The notes beneath the pieces were generated by a model. That model saw nothing but the letters and a program-made list of their open reading frames with translations. It did not search any database and was not told the origin of the DNA. Below, piece by piece: positions 7,520 through 8,094 of a DNA stretch of 8,094 nucleotides. The DNA is taken from NCBI GenBank assembly GCA_964545075.1, contig CAZJFS010000193.1:1-8094 (forward strand). The letters are read 5' to 3'. A program made the position numbers and the translations under genes. The DNA is from DAOPXV01 sp035352535. GTDB taxonomy: Bacteria > Muiribacteriota > UBA9980. Position 1 is the stretch's first letter. The number at the start of each line of letters is the position of its first letter.

Positions 7520-7565
7520 CGCCAAAAAAACAGCCGGGATATGTTTTTAAAAATTCATTAGTCTA

Positions 7566-7594
7566 TTTACAAATAAAATCTTATCTGATATAAT
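7566..7594 (+). promoter_or_regulatory. Extended -10 sigma70-type promoter for the TGS gene
   Basis: TTTACA (7566-7571), a 17-base spacer, and TATAAT (7589-7594) preceded by TGA (7586-7588) make an extended -10. Transcription would start near 7601, leaving a leader of about 73 bases before the ATG at 7674. This is the strongest promoter-like sequence in the window by match to consensus. Confidence 0.7.
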
Positions 7595-7613
7595 AAAAAA
7601 TCCCACGAAAAAT

Positions 7614-7644
7614 GAAAGGAAGCGATATAACTTGCTTCCTTTTT
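7614..7644 (+). terminator. Hairpin with T-tract: attenuator or terminator
   Basis: AAAGGAAGC (7615-7623) pairs perfectly with GCTTCCTTT (7634-7642), extended inward by a G-U and an A-U pair, leaving a six-base loop. A run of five T's (7640-7644) overlaps the end of the stem. It lies about 95 bases after the kinase stop and downstream of the promoter at 7566-7594. It could therefore end kinase read-through, act as an attenuator in the next gene's leader, or both. The T-run is short and part of the stem, so termination may be inefficient. Confidence 0.55.
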
Positions 7645-7673
7645 GAATCATATAAAGAGGTGTAGGTTAAGCT

Positions 7674-8094
7674 ATGGGAAAAATTAAAGTAACGATTCTG
7701 GGCAGCGCCACCCAGGAGATCGATGGCGGTAAAAAATTAAGCGAATTGGCGGCGCTTGTTACAAACGCGAATCCGAAGTTTCAATTTATCGGCGCTTTTG
7801 TAAACAACGAAGTTAAAAGTCTTAACAGCGTTTTAGAAACTGATGCGAATATCGAATTTATAACTTATAAAAGTCGCGAGGGTCAGGAAATATATCGGAG
7901 AACGACATCAGCCATTCTCGCCTGCGCCGTTTTCGAATTGTATAGAAACAGCCGTCTCGTTATAGGCCATTCGTTGGGAAATTCATATTATTATGACCTT
8001 TACTCGGACGTTCCAGTGTCGGAATGCATACTCGAAGAGATCTGCACGAGAATGAACGATATAGTCGCCAAGGACATTCCGATAGTCGAAGAAA
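7674..8094 (+). CDS. TGS-domain, ThrRS-like N-terminus; probable fusion nucleoside (uridine) kinase, 3' partial
   Basis: Only the first 140 codons are in the window. Residues 1 to about 65 form a TGS domain (VTILGSATQEIDGGKKLSEL). The next part resembles the second domain of threonyl-tRNA synthetase: AVFELYRNSRLVIGHSLGNSYYYDLY aligns by eye with the ThrRS segment around IGPVIEDGFYYDF. At the place of the ThrRS editing motif HxxxH, this protein reads RTTSA (76-80), so both histidines are lost. That substitution and the HSLG segment (H99) are typical of proteins in which TGS and ThrRS-like domains are fused to a C-terminal phosphoribulokinase/uridine-kinase domain, used in nucleotide salvage. 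The kinase part would lie beyond the window, so a true ThrRS with a degenerate editing domain remains possible. The ATG follows GAGGTG (7657-7662) at 11 bases or AGG (7664-7666) at seven. Confidence 0.8.
   Translation, partial: MGKIKVTILGSATQEIDGGKKLSELAALVTNANPKFQFIGAFVNNEVKSLNSVLETDANIEFITYKSREGQEIYRRTTSAILACAVFELYRNSRLVIGHSLGNSYYYDLYSDVPVSECILEEICTRMNDIVAKDIPIVEE

Noticed and set aside
7513..7523. GGCG-TGA-CGCC hairpin over the kinase stop codon, flanked by T and A runs
   Set aside because: The stem is only four pairs with a three-base loop, and on the + strand it is followed by A's rather than T's, so it is not a terminator for the kinase.
7526..7548. AAAAACA / TGTTTTT hairpin after the kinase gene
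   Set aside because: It has seven pairs with a single G-C and no free T-tract after the stem; too weak to call a terminator.

Overview
The window holds a complete-looking tripartite ABC efflux operon, then a soluble sensor histidine kinase with its own promoter, then the start of a TGS-domain gene that is cut by the right edge. All genes lie on the + strand and are closely packed. The TolC-type outer-membrane channel implies a two-membrane (diderm) bacterium. Base composition is moderate, with frequent ATA (Ile) and AAA/GAA codons and AT-rich spacers. The last gene resembles the TGS/ThrRS-like fusion nucleoside kinases known from Firmicutes, Thermotogae, Spirochaetes and several uncultured phyla. 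I cannot name the organism; a poorly sampled diderm lineage is a guess.

Region 1 (1-4900): TolC-like channel (5' end outside the window), HlyD/MacA-like adaptor (overlapping by 4 bases), MacB-type ATPase (after a 78-base gap) and MacB/FtsX-type permease (17-base gap). Unlike E. coli MacB, the ATPase and the membrane domain are separate polypeptides. The expected complex is a pump in which the ATPase and permease in the inner membrane drive export through the adaptor and the TolC-like channel. The substrate (drug, peptide, lipid or other) cannot be read from the sequence.

Region 2 (4901-5062): a spacer dominated by a 58-base, nearly perfect AT-rich palindrome. A good sigma70-type promoter for the kinase gene sits in its left half, and because of the symmetry a mirror promoter faces left toward the efflux operon. 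This is the most unusual structure in the window.

Region 3 (5063-7519): an 818-residue cytoplasmic histidine kinase (GAF, three PAS-like domains, HisKA, HATPase). The third PAS-like domain carries a six-cysteine cluster. No response regulator is present in the window.

Region 4 (7520-8094): a strong extended -10 promoter, a hairpin with a T-tract in the presumed 5' leader, and the first 140 codons of a TGS + ThrRS-like gene.

I see no tRNA, rRNA, CRISPR, transposase or phage features. The gene families are all known; the points worth checking are regulatory structures and domain variants, not a clearly new system.
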